Source: CAYLPT01 sp964385645
GTDB lineage: Bacteria > Armatimonadota > Hebobacteria > Hebobacterales > Hebobacteraceae
Length of the DNA stretch: 64,000 bases
Direction: 5' to 3'
Assembly: GCA_964385645.1 (NCBI GenBank)
Contig: CAYLPT010000070.1
Span: 1-64,000 of the forward strand
Below, piece after piece: positions 16,654-24,612 of this stretch. Below the pieces are notes generated by a model that saw only the letters and a list, made by a program, of their open reading frames with translations, was not told the DNA's origin and searched no databases. The translations under genes were made by a program, and so were the position numbers. Every line of letters starts with the position of its first letter. Position 1 is the stretch's first letter.

Positions 16654-17344
16654 GGGCAACACCGCGCCCCTCGTCGAGGCGCGCGACCTCTGGCGCACCT
16701 ACCGCCGCGGGTCCGAGACCATCCACGCGCTGGCCGGCGTCAGCCTGAGTGTGCGGCCGGGCGAGATGGTCGGCGTCGTCGGCCGCTCGGGCTCGGGTAA
16801 GACCACGCTCCTCAACCAGATCGGGTGCCTCGATCGGCCGACGAGGGGGACCATCCACATCGCCGGCCGAGAGGTCACCGCGCTGGGCGAGCGCGACCTG
16901 GTCGCCTTCCGGCGGGACCACATCGGTTTCATCTTCCAGCTCTTCTACCTCATCCCGACGCTCACCGCCCTCGAGAACGTCGAGCTGCCCATGGTCTTCG
17001 CCCGCGACCGGGAGCGCAGGGCCCGGGCCGAGGAGGCGCTCTGCCGCGTCGGCATGACCGACTTCGGGGCCCTCCCCCGCCAACTCAACGGCGGGGACAT
17101 GCAGCGCGTCGCCATCGCCCGCGCCCTCGTCCGGCGCCCCCGGCTGCTGCTCGCCGACGAGCCCACCGGCCGGCTCGAGGCCGCCGCGAAGGGGGCCATC
17201 ATGGGCATCTTCCGCGACCTGACGGCCCAGGGCCTGGCGGTCGTGCTGGTCACGCACGACCCCACCCTCGCCGCCCAGTCCGACCGCGTGCTCGAGCTTC
17301 GCGACGGCCGCGCCGCATCCCTGGCCGAGGGGGCGCGCGCATGA
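16646..17344 (+). CDS. ABC transporter ATPase, signature and D-loop variant
   Basis: A 232-residue partner of the preceding ATPase. Walker A GRSGSGKT (47-54) and Q-loop FIFQ (Q98) are normal, as are Walker B LLLADE and H204. The signature is LNGGD (147-151) instead of LSGGE/Q, and the D-loop region reads GRLEAA instead of GNLDS. In a heterodimer these changes fall in the same composite nucleotide site as the lost glutamine of the partner. The start at 16646 has a GGAGGGGAGG ribosome-binding site inside the end of the previous gene. The stop overlaps the next start (ATGA). Confidence 0.88.
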   Translation: MLEGNTAPLVEARDLWRTYRRGSETIHALAGVSLSVRPGEMVGVVGRSGSGKTTLLNQIGCLDRPTRGTIHIAGREVTALGERDLVAFRRDHIGFIFQLFYLIPTLTALENVELPMVFARDRERRARAEEALCRVGMTDFGALPRQLNGGDMQRVAIARALVRRPRLLLADEPTGRLEAAAKGAIMGIFRDLTAQGLAVVLVTHDPTLAAQSDRVLELRDGRAASLAEGARA

Positions 17345-18426
17345 GCGCCGCTTGGCCCCTGTCCGCGGTGGTGGGGCTCTTACTCTGCGTCCGCACGGCC
17401 GCCACCGCCGCCCCCGAGGAGGCCCCGGCCGAGCGCCGCGGCCTCCGTGTGGCTCGCACCCAGGTGGATGGGCGCCTCGACCTCCAACTGATGCACATGG
17501 ATGCCGAAGGGCTCGAGCCACACGTGATGGCCGCCGAGGCCGAGATACTCATCACCGTCGCCTCGGCCGAGCGGGACGTCCTGGACATCGCGCTCCAGTG
17601 GCCCTACTACACCGACATGCGGGGCGTGGACGGCCGGGGACGGGAGATGCACTTCGGCAACGCTTACCTCGTCTACCGCACCGGCTTCGGACGGCCCAAT
17701 CTCCGGCTGGGGCAGTTCGTCGTGCCCTTCGGCAACCTGACCCACTATGAGACCCACACCTTCCCCCTCCAGAGCCTGTACCCCGAGAGCCTCGGGCTGC
17801 GCATTGACCGCGGCGCCAGTCTAGAGGGATACGCCGGCGAGTGGGACTGGTGGCTCGCGCTCACCGGAGGCAATGGCCCCCGCGCCGACAACGACCGCCA
17901 GCCGATCATGGTCGCCCGGGCGGCCCGCACCCACCAGACGGCCGGCGGCGCTCTCACGCTCGGCCTCTCCGGTCTGCTGGGCCGGCAGATGCCCCGCTTC
18001 TCGCCCCTCGTGGACCCTCTGATGGACCATGATGGAGGCGAGCATGGGGGCCACGCGCCAGCGCTGGAGTTCGCCAATAAGCGCCGGCTGGCGCTCGACC
18101 TGGAGTATGTCGCGGGGCTCGACCTGTGGCGCGGCGAGGTCGTTCTCGGGGAAGACGGCGACGGACCCGCCCGCGGTGGGTTCGCGCAGTGGGGCAGGGC
18201 CCTCGGGGAGGGGCGGGAGGTCACGCTTCAGGCGGCCGGGTGGCAGCAGCCCTCAGGTCGCCGAATGCGGCTCGGCGCCGCGTACGGGCTGGAGCTCGAC
18301 CCCACCACGACGCTGCGGCTCGCGGCCGAGCGCCGCGCCGGCCGCACTGACACGGGGAGCGCAAGGGACACCGTCGTGTGGCTCCAGGTGTTGCGGGAGC
18401 TGCCCGCGCTGGCTCCTGCGCGCTGA
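17341..18426 (+). CDS. Predicted outer-membrane barrel-like protein with His-rich loop
   Basis: A 361-residue protein with an N-terminal signal peptide (~1-24, ending TAAP). Alternating hydrophobic strands, aromatic residues and phrases such as NAYLVYRTGFGRPNLRLGQF and LRLAAERRAGR suggest a porin-like beta-barrel, but I recognise no specific family. A loop near 225-240 holds MDHDGGEHGGH, a possible metal-binding patch. Translation is coupled to the ATPase gene (ATGA), so it is part of the FMN_bind/permease system. It could be the outer-membrane component of an export or import path. Localisation is inference from composition. Confidence 0.65.
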   Translation: MSAAWPLSAVVGLLLCVRTAATAAPEEAPAERRGLRVARTQVDGRLDLQLMHMDAEGLEPHVMAAEAEILITVASAERDVLDIALQWPYYTDMRGVDGRGREMHFGNAYLVYRTGFGRPNLRLGQFVVPFGNLTHYETHTFPLQSLYPESLGLRIDRGASLEGYAGEWDWWLALTGGNGPRADNDRQPIMVARAARTHQTAGGALTLGLSGLLGRQMPRFSPLVDPLMDHDGGEHGGHAPALEFANKRRLALDLEYVAGLDLWRGEVVLGEDGDGPARGGFAQWGRALGEGREVTLQAAGWQQPSGRRMRLGAAYGLELDPTTTLRLAAERRAGRTDTGSARDTVVWLQVLRELPALAPAR

Positions 18427-18455
18427 CCGGCCGGCGGGCGCCCACCAGCGGCGGG

Positions 18456-18484
18456 TTGACGCCCGCGCCGCGACTGGCTATCAT
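18456..18484 (+). promoter_or_regulatory. Sigma70-type promoter for the small His-rich protein
   Basis: TTGACG (18456-18461), 17-base spacer, TATCAT (18479-18484): five of six matches at each hexamer with ideal spacing, 66 bases before the start at 18550. The -35 is flanked by a short inverted repeat, GCGGG and CCCGC, which might be an operator. Confidence 0.65.
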
Positions 18485-18549
18485 GCCTACCGGGATCAGG
18501 GCCCCCGGCCGGCGGCCCCGACGGAGGCAGCTTCAGGGAGGCGGATGAA

Positions 18550-18798
18550 ATGTCGGCGACAGAGCGGAAGGTCGCCATCGTGCTGGCGGTCCTGCTGGCA
18601 CTGGTGGTTGTGGCGTATGTGACGGCCGGAGGAGGCCTGCGCGCGGGGACGGCGGCCGGCGAGGTCTCTCCTGCGGGCCACGTGCACGGCCCCGGGTGCA
18701 CGCACGACCACGCGGCCCCAGCAGCCAGCGAGCCGGGCTGCGAGGACGAGCACGGAAGCGATGTCCTCGCCCCCTACCTCCAGCCGGAGGGCCGCTAG
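18550..18798 (+). CDS. Small membrane-anchored His-rich protein
   Basis: An 82-residue protein with one N-terminal hydrophobic segment (~8-27) and a short hydrophilic tail rich in His and Cys: GHVHGPGCTHDHA and then GCEDEHGSD. The pattern suggests binding of zinc, copper or nickel in the periplasm. AGGGAGGCGG sits before the ATG, and a good promoter lies upstream, so it is probably transcribed apart from the preceding operon. No family recognised. Its His/Cys tail recalls the His-rich loops of the barrel protein before it and of the zinc-region proteins at 30781-32508. Confidence 0.68.
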   Translation: MSATERKVAIVLAVLLALVVVAYVTAGGGLRAGTAAGEVSPAGHVHGPGCTHDHAAPAASEPGCEDEHGSDVLAPYLQPEGR

Positions 18799-18952
18799 CG
18801 CCGGCCGCGGCAGCCCGGCCCGGGAGCCTTCGCCCACACGCCCTCCTGCTTGGCCCCGGCGGCGATCGTGGCCGCTGACCACGGGGAGTTCCACGGTCCG
18901 ATCCCCGGCATGTTGGACCTGCCCCGCGCTCTCCCCCTCGCGGTCATGCGGC

Positions 18953-19954
18953 TCAACTGGAGCTCGGCCTACGCGTTCCACCGGGGCTACCGCGAGGCGG
19001 CCGGCACCGTGGCGGGAGGGAGCACACCGCCAGCAACAGGTCGCCGGTGAGCAGGGAGACCGGCAGGCGCTGGAGCGATGATTCGATGTGGAGGCCGAGG
19101 CGCCCCAGCCGCCGGAGGGGGAGCTGTCGGCCGATGCCCTTCAGCCTGTGGAGCCGGAAGTGCGCGCCCAGCAGGGCCCTGATCTCGGGGGCGGTGAAGT
19201 TGTAGTAGTAGATGGCGTCACCCCAGTGGTAGCCTTGTTTGGCGCAGTCGGGCCGGCGGAGAAGATGGCGGAGGCGCTTGCGCAGGGAGTGGTTGTAGGC
19301 GGACACGCAGCAGCGGCCGCCGGGCTTCAGCACCCGGGCCAGCTCGGCCACTGCCCGCCTCTGCTGCCCATCATGGGGCAGGTGCTGGAGCACCTGGGAG
19401 CTCAGGGCGCGGTCGAAGGCGCGCGCAAGGAAGGGCATGTGGCACACGTCCGCCTGGGCCAGGTGAAGGTTCGCCCCCAGGTGCGCGCAGCGCTCGCGGG
19501 CGGCGAGCAGGGAGTGAAAGGAGAAGTCCACCGCCACCACCTCTCGGCACCGGGGGGCGTAGTGCTCGACCATGCGGCCGGTGCCGCAGCCCGCGTCGAG
19601 CACCCGGTCGGCCGCCCCAGGCTCGAGCGCGGCGAGCGTGGCGGGGATCTCAAGCGCGTCCTGGTATCCGGAGTCGCCCCACACCCAGGCCCGGCGGTCG
19701 CGGGTGCGCATCTCGCTGAGCTTGTCGCGCGCCACCCGGTCCCGGCGCGGGTGCTCTCTGGGCACTGGGCTGATGCTCTTGGGCAGCAGGACGGGGATCC
19801 CGTCGCGGATGGGGAACGCCCGGCCGCAGGCCGCGCAGGCCAGCTCGCCCGTGCCGACCTCCCCGTCGCCGAGACCGCCCGCCTCGGCCCTCAGCTCCAG
19901 GGGGTGAGAGCCGTCGTCTGGACAGCACAGCAGCCCGAGCAGACTCAGGTGCAT
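18953..19954 (-). CDS. Class I SAM-dependent methyltransferase with N-terminal Trm112-like zinc ribbon
   Basis: A 333-residue protein. The N-terminus has a Trm112-like segment (LLCCPDDG, later CAACGRAFPIRDGIPVLLP), followed by a methyltransferase core: VLDAGCGTGRMVEHY (motif I), VVAVDFS, the LSSQVLQHLPH motif and RVLKPGGRCCVSAYN. Such proteins often methylate small molecules, lipids or sugars. The natural domain end is near LLLAVCSLPP; ~18 Pro/Arg-rich residues follow. GGGAGCGAG precedes the ATG. It is the last gene of a minus-strand run after a GNAT-like and a URO-D-like gene. Substrate unknown. Confidence 0.82.
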   Translation of the reverse strand: MHLSLLGLLCCPDDGSHPLELRAEAGGLGDGEVGTGELACAACGRAFPIRDGIPVLLPKSISPVPREHPRRDRVARDKLSEMRTRDRRAWVWGDSGYQDALEIPATLAALEPGAADRVLDAGCGTGRMVEHYAPRCREVVAVDFSFHSLLAARERCAHLGANLHLAQADVCHMPFLARAFDRALSSQVLQHLPHDGQQRRAVAELARVLKPGGRCCVSAYNHSLRKRLRHLLRRPDCAKQGYHWGDAIYYYNFTAPEIRALLGAHFRLHRLKGIGRQLPLRRLGRLGLHIESSLQRLPVSLLTGDLLLAVCSLPPRCRPPRGSPGGTRRPSSS

Positions 19955-20050
19955 GCTCGCTCCCGGCAGGGGGCTTCATCGGGCGAGCGCCATCGGGCCG
20001 CCCTCTGACGGTGCGCCGCGACCTCATGGTACCCGCCGGCCGCGGTGAGG

Positions 20051-21256
20051 TCAAGGCAAGCCTGGGCCGCTGCCGGCACACCCGGGTCCGCTGTCGCCTC
20101 CCCGTGGTGGCGCCCCCGAGCTGGCGCGGCGGCGCGCGACCACCGCCGCCAATCGGTAGGCGCGGCTGCGCCAAGAGGGCGCGTACCGGCGCAGGGTCAC
20201 GATTTGGCGGCGGCGAGACGCCAGGCGGCGTTTGTGCTCGAAGTCCCCCGCTAGCAGGTCACACCGGCGGAAGCGCCGGGCCTCGATGCAGTGCTCAATG
20301 GCCATCACCGTCAACACCTCCCCCACGCTGTCCTGCGGCCGGGGGTTTCGGTACCCGTGGTACCACAGGTAGCACACCTCGCCCTGCAACAGGGCGACGT
20401 CCAGGCCGGCCGGCTCACCGTCAAGCGTGAGGCGGAGCAGGCGAACGGCTCCGGTCGGGTAGAGGGAGTGTAGGAACCGGCCCACAAACTCCACGTGCGC
20501 CGGGTCGTCGAAGAGGGTCGGCTCGCCCCTCCCCCGCCACCGCTCGCGGACCATCTCGACGAGCGCCTGCCAGTCGCGCTCCAGCTCCTCCTGGGCCCCG
20601 CACACAGACAGCTCGGCCCGATAGCGGCGGGACAGCCGGCCGCGGTCCCGCCGCAGGTGCTTGCGCGTGCTTCGCCTCATGCCGGCCAGGTATTCCTCGA
20701 AGCTCGCCGGCAGCTCGACGAACAGGCCCCAGTCCTGAGGAACGACCTCGAAGGGCCGGCCCCGCCGCTCCGCCTCCTGGCGCACTATGCCCAGGGCCTG
20801 GCTGTCCTCCCGGACCCCGCGCAGGACAATCCGGTCCCAGCCGCGCTCCGCCTCCAGGTGGTCGAGAAGGGCGGCGGCGCAAGCCTCGGCCCGGCCGCGG
20901 TGGAAGATGACATCAGCATACGGGGCCACCATCCCGCCCGTATCCGCGAAGCGCAGCTCCCTCAGACCACCCTCCCACCATCTCTTGCGGTGCCACATCA
21001 AGGGCACGATGCCGACCAGCCCTCCCCGGTCGCGCAGCACGAGGGTGTGCATCGCGCTCCCGGCGCCGAACACCTCCCACCAGTGGTAGTGCCATTCCCA
21101 GGTCTGGAACGGGGTGGGGGAGAGGGACTCCGGCAGCAGCGCCTGCCACTCCTCCCTCAGCGCGGCCAGCCCCTCCAGGTCGGCCACCACGTTGGGGGAC
21201 ATGCCCCCCGCGTCCACCGGCTGGGCCCCTCCCGGCGCGGGGGCCCGCGACTGCAT
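20051..21256 (-). CDS. GNAT-fold acyltransferase (BioF2-like/CelD-like domain)
   Basis: A 401-residue protein resembling the FemAB/CelD-type GNAT proteins (acetyltransferase_6/BioF2-like): TPFQTWEWHYHWWEVFG near the start, RRSTRKHLRRDRGRL in the middle, then VALLQGEVCYLWYHGYRNP and the CDLLAGDFEHKRRL segment. These proteins occur in polysaccharide and envelope biosynthesis loci and transfer acyl or aminoacyl groups; the substrate is unknown. The ATG overlaps the URO-D-like stop (TGATG), with GGGGGAGG upstream, so this start is preferred over the longer frame. The C-terminal ~25 residues are low-complexity Gly/Ser/Pro. Confidence 0.8.
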   Translation of the reverse strand: MQSRAPAPGGAQPVDAGGMSPNVVADLEGLAALREEWQALLPESLSPTPFQTWEWHYHWWEVFGAGSAMHTLVLRDRGGLVGIVPLMWHRKRWWEGGLRELRFADTGGMVAPYADVIFHRGRAEACAAALLDHLEAERGWDRIVLRGVREDSQALGIVRQEAERRGRPFEVVPQDWGLFVELPASFEEYLAGMRRSTRKHLRRDRGRLSRRYRAELSVCGAQEELERDWQALVEMVRERWRGRGEPTLFDDPAHVEFVGRFLHSLYPTGAVRLLRLTLDGEPAGLDVALLQGEVCYLWYHGYRNPRPQDSVGEVLTVMAIEHCIEARRFRRCDLLAGDFEHKRRLASRRRQIVTLRRYAPSWRSRAYRLAAVVARRRASSGAPPRGGDSGPGCAGSGPGLP

Positions 21257-22272
21257 CACGATCCTCCCCCGGCGCGCTCGGCCGGCGTGCGGCGGCCGCC
21301 ACAGCGGACGAACGCCCGGCAGGCAGCGTCCTGCCATTCGGGCTTGACGCCGATGGAGGGCATGTCCTGGTAGAAGCCCGCGATGAACCCGCCATCGAAC
21401 GCCCCCAGCTTCTCAACCAGCTCCCGCGCGAAGGCCTCGATCCTGGCTATGTCTCCCGTCGGCAGCACTTGCTGCACGTCCACCGGACACCAGAACGCAA
21501 CCTTGCCCCCAAACGCCTCCGCCAGGCGGTCCACGCCGAACAGACCTGGCTGGTCGAGCTGCAGCACCGAGACACCGCACTCGATCAAGTCGGGGATGAT
21601 GTCCCGGATGTAGCCGCAGGAGTGCATCCACACCGTCAGGCCGCACCGTCTCGCCACCTCGCAAAGACTCGCGTAGTCGGGCTTGAACACCTCCCGCCAC
21701 ATTCTGGGGCTGACCAGCAAGCGGTCCTGAGTCCCCCAGTCCTCCCAGATCAGCACCGCGTCCGCGCCCACCCGCGCCCAGTTCTCGACACACCGCGCCA
21801 GCAACGGCACCACCCGCTCCCGCAGCCGCTTTACCTCTCCGGGGTTGGCGGCCAGATCCTGCAGGAACACGTCCATACGCCGCAGGTAGCGCATCACGTC
21901 GAACGGGAAGTGCCCCAGGCCGCCCAGCCGATACCGCTCCGGCTCCCGCGCGAATGCCTGCCGGGCCTCCTCATATCGCGCCGGGTCGTCAATGCTGGGC
22001 ATCACGTAGTCGTCGAGGTCGGACCAGTCCCTCAGCGCGCCCTCGACCACCTGGCCCTTCGAGAACTCATCCACCCGAGCCCACACATTGCCCCACTCGT
22101 CCTCCCACTTCGCCCCCCGCTCGACCTCAAACGTCCTCCTGGGTCGCCACCCCGGATCGGGCGCCAGATGCCCCCAGACGAAGTCGTTGGGGTAGGGCGG
22201 CGGCAGCGACATGGCGACGCGCTCCGGCCCCTCGAAGCGGATCGTCCGGAGCACGATCTCCCGTGGCGTCAT
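21256..22272 (-). CDS. Uroporphyrinogen decarboxylase-fold protein (MtaA/CmuA-like, not HemE)
   Basis: A 338-residue protein of the URO-D superfamily: MTPREIVLRTIRFEGPERV at the start, LIWEDWGTQDRLLVSP, then WMHSCGYIRDIIPDLIECG with the His-x-Cys seen in zinc/methyl-transfer members. The HemE signature regions are absent, so it is not the haem enzyme despite the haem genes at the start of the window. Members of this branch are cobalamin-dependent methyltransferases or uncharacterised proteins common in Armatimonadota-like genomes. An AGGAGGGG lies between two in-frame ATGs and sets the start at 22272, not 22287. It heads a coupled minus-strand operon. Confidence 0.82.
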   Translation of the reverse strand: MTPREIVLRTIRFEGPERVAMSLPPPYPNDFVWGHLAPDPGWRPRRTFEVERGAKWEDEWGNVWARVDEFSKGQVVEGALRDWSDLDDYVMPSIDDPARYEEARQAFAREPERYRLGGLGHFPFDVMRYLRRMDVFLQDLAANPGEVKRLRERVVPLLARCVENWARVGADAVLIWEDWGTQDRLLVSPRMWREVFKPDYASLCEVARRCGLTVWMHSCGYIRDIIPDLIECGVSVLQLDQPGLFGVDRLAEAFGGKVAFWCPVDVQQVLPTGDIARIEAFARELVEKLGAFDGGFIAGFYQDMPSIGVKPEWQDAACRAFVRCGGRRTPAERAGGGS

Positions 22273-22446
22273 CTCCCCTCCTGGCATCAGCGAAGCCCTT
22301 CACAGATGAATTCGACCGCCGCACAGGGCATGTCCTGCCTGGCGCAGGGCATGCGGGAGGGCAACCGGACCGGGGCATCCCGGTGACAGCCCTGGGACAC
22401 GGGGCCGGTGTTCACACAATCTTCGGAGGGTAGCCGGCTGGCCGAA

Positions 22447-22471
22447 ACAATGTGCGAGTTACATATATTGT
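22447..22471. promoter_or_regulatory. AT-rich spot with short inverted repeat in the divergent gap
   Basis: The 229-base gap 22273-22501 separates the minus-strand URO-D operon from the plus-strand receptor. Most of it is GC-rich, but 22447-22471 is AT-rich and bounded by ACAAT and ATTGT, an imperfect palindrome overlapping a TATATT (22464-22469) that could be a -10. No -35 was found. I looked for the B12-box of a cobalamin riboswitch here and did not see one. Possible regulator-binding site. Confidence 0.3.
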
Positions 22472-22501
22472 AGGAGACAGAACCCTGTGAGGAGGAGAGG
22501 G

Positions 22502-24538
22502 ATGGCAGAACTGGCAGAGGGGATCCGAGGCGTGGCGCGCGTGGCTCTGGCGCTCGTCGTCTGTGCCGCTCTGGGGCTGGGGGCTGGCGTTGCTTCGGCG
22601 GCAGAGGGGCAAGGGGAGACGGAGCTAGAGGTGGAGGCGCTGGCCCCCGCGGACGAGGGCGAGGTGCCTGAGATCGAGGTAGAGGTGGTGGGGAAGCGGG
22701 AAGGTCTGCTCTCCATCTCGCCGGCCCCGGGCGAGCAGGTCGTGGAGGTGACGGCGGCCGATATCGCGGACCTGGGCGCGCAGACCGTGCTGGAGGCGAT
22801 CGAGCTGACGCCCTCGGTGTTCGTGCGCCACCAGGGGGCGCGCTACGAGAATCGGATCTCCATCCGGGGCATGACCCCGCGGCTGGTATTGCTAGACGGC
22901 CTGCCCGTGGCGCGGGAGGGGACCTCCGGACCCGGCGGCGGGGCGGGGGGCGCGGAGGCGGCGTTCGCCGGCCGCATCCTGTACACCATGCCGGCGGAGG
23001 TGATCGAGCGCATTGACGTCATCCGCACCGGCAACACCATCGTGTACGGCCCCACCGCGGCCGCCGGATCGGTGATCAACATCGTCACCAGAGAACCGGC
23101 GCCGGGCGCCCGTGTTTCGGCGGCCCTGCACAAGGGCAGCTTCAGCCAGCAACGGGCCCTGGTGGACGCGGGTGTCAATGATCCGCCGCTGTCCTTCCTG
23201 GTGCTGGCCGGATCTGACTACGCCGGCTCTCACCTGCCCCTGGGCGAGAAGCGCTTCAAGGACATCTTCGGCAAGCTGGTCTACGACTACCCGGATGGTT
23301 CCCGGCTGCTGGTGGACGTCTACACCCTGGAGGGCAGGCGGCGGCTCGACCTGAGCCAGGACTTCAGCATCGTGCCGGCCCGCTACTGGGAGATCGCCCC
23401 GTGGAAGGAGCGCTTCGCCAACCTGGTCTGGAGCCAGGCGCTGAGTGAGGAGGAGACCCTCGATGTGGTCTTCTACCTGCGCAACAGGGATTTCAGCACC
23501 AACCAGTACACCGACGCCACCTTCGGCGTGGTAAGCCAGGACTGGCGGGAGGCCGAGGACGACCACGGCGTGGACCTGCGCTGGAGCGCCCGGCGCCAGG
23601 ATGGCACTCTGACACGGACGGGCCTGCAGTGGTCGCAGCTCGACTCCTACACTCTTCAGCGGTGGCTGCGCGGGGCGCGGGCCGGTGAGAGAACGGAGGT
23701 CTCAGAGAAGCTCACCACCTGGAGCCTGTTCGCCAACCACGTGGTCCCGGTGCGGGCCGACCTGAGGGCGAGCGTGGGCGCACGCTACGACAAGCTCCGG
23801 GGGCACTCGCCCGACCTGAGCCTCCAAGCTGGCGCGGAGGTTACCGTGTCGCCCCAGAGCACCTGGTACGCCAACCTGGGCACCGGGGTGGAGCGCCCGC
23901 GGCCGACGGCGAGGGACCTGGAGGAGGGGGAGATCCCCGTCGAGGCGCCCTCGCTGAGCGCGGAGACGGGCTGGACGGTGCGCCCGGACGAGCTCTCTCG
24001 GATCAACGCCGCCCTCTTCTGGGTACGGACGCGCGACGCGCGAGTGCTCTACAACGACCCGCCCGGGTCCATCGGTCCCACCGCCTGGCGGAGCAAGGCG
24101 GAGGACCTGACGACCGCCGGGCTGGAGCTGGTCTACGACCGCCGGCTTAGCGACCAGGTGACCGCGTTCGCGAACTACACCCACCTCGTCGAGCGCGTGT
24201 CGAACAAGAACTCCCCGCAGATCCCCGGCCCGCTGTACCCCTACCTCCCGAAGCCGCCGCGCCACATCGTGGGCGCGGGCCTGCGGGCGGCCGTCGGCCA
24301 GGCGCGGGTGGCCCTCAACGCCAAGTATGCCAGCAGCTACTTCGCGCAGAGCCGGCTGATGAGCACTGCGGCGCCTGTGGACGCCTACCTGGTCTTCGAC
24401 CTGCGGGTGACCCACCCCGTGGGCGCGGGGGAGCTGGCGGTGTCTGTGGACAACCTGCTGGATGCTGACTACGAGACGATGCCGGCCTTCCCGCGGCCGG
24501 GACGGAACTACCTGGCGAGCTATCGCTGGAGCTTCTAG
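22502..24538 (+). CDS. TonB-dependent outer-membrane receptor
   Basis: A 678-residue receptor. The signal peptide is at ~1-33 (GVASA), then an acidic linker, a TonB-box-like stretch (EIEVEVVGKRE), the plug domain (QVVEVTAADIADLGAQ; IRTGNTIVYGPTAAAGSVINIVT) and a 22-strand-type barrel ending in ASYRWSF with the terminal aromatic residue. The start is the ATG at 22502, just after AGGAGG; a GTG 15 bases upstream overlaps that site and is less likely. ExbB, two ExbD proteins and TonB follow, so this receptor has a dedicated energising module. Substrate not evident; siderophore, cobalamin or glycan are the usual choices. Confidence 0.93.
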   Translation: MAELAEGIRGVARVALALVVCAALGLGAGVASAAEGQGETELEVEALAPADEGEVPEIEVEVVGKREGLLSISPAPGEQVVEVTAADIADLGAQTVLEAIELTPSVFVRHQGARYENRISIRGMTPRLVLLDGLPVAREGTSGPGGGAGGAEAAFAGRILYTMPAEVIERIDVIRTGNTIVYGPTAAAGSVINIVTREPAPGARVSAALHKGSFSQQRALVDAGVNDPPLSFLVLAGSDYAGSHLPLGEKRFKDIFGKLVYDYPDGSRLLVDVYTLEGRRRLDLSQDFSIVPARYWEIAPWKERFANLVWSQALSEEETLDVVFYLRNRDFSTNQYTDATFGVVSQDWREAEDDHGVDLRWSARRQDGTLTRTGLQWSQLDSYTLQRWLRGARAGERTEVSEKLTTWSLFANHVVPVRADLRASVGARYDKLRGHSPDLSLQAGAEVTVSPQSTWYANLGTGVERPRPTARDLEEGEIPVEAPSLSAETGWTVRPDELSRINAALFWVRTRDARVLYNDPPGSIGPTAWRSKAEDLTTAGLELVYDRRLSDQVTAFANYTHLVERVSNKNSPQIPGPLYPYLPKPPRHIVGAGLRAAVGQARVALNAKYASSYFAQSRLMSTAAPVDAYLVFDLRVTHPVGAGELAVSVDNLLDADYETMPAFPRPGRNYLASYRWSF

Positions 24539-24612
24539 GCTCGCGCCAGCTTGCGGGAAGCGAGCGCCGGCCGGCCCCCCCCGGGACGGCGCGGGGGCGG
24601 GCGGGAAGGAGT

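Noticed and set aside
18850..19050. 66-codon frame after the His-rich peptide
   Set aside because: No ribosome-binding site, overlaps the end of the methyltransferase gene on the other strand, and has no recognisable motif.
21256..22272. URO-D protein as HemE completing the haem pathway
   Set aside because: It lacks the HemE substrate-binding signatures, is far from the hem genes and on the other strand.
22273..22501. Cobalamin riboswitch upstream of the TonB-dependent receptor
   Set aside because: Looked for the B12-box and the conserved GCCACTG region; neither is present.
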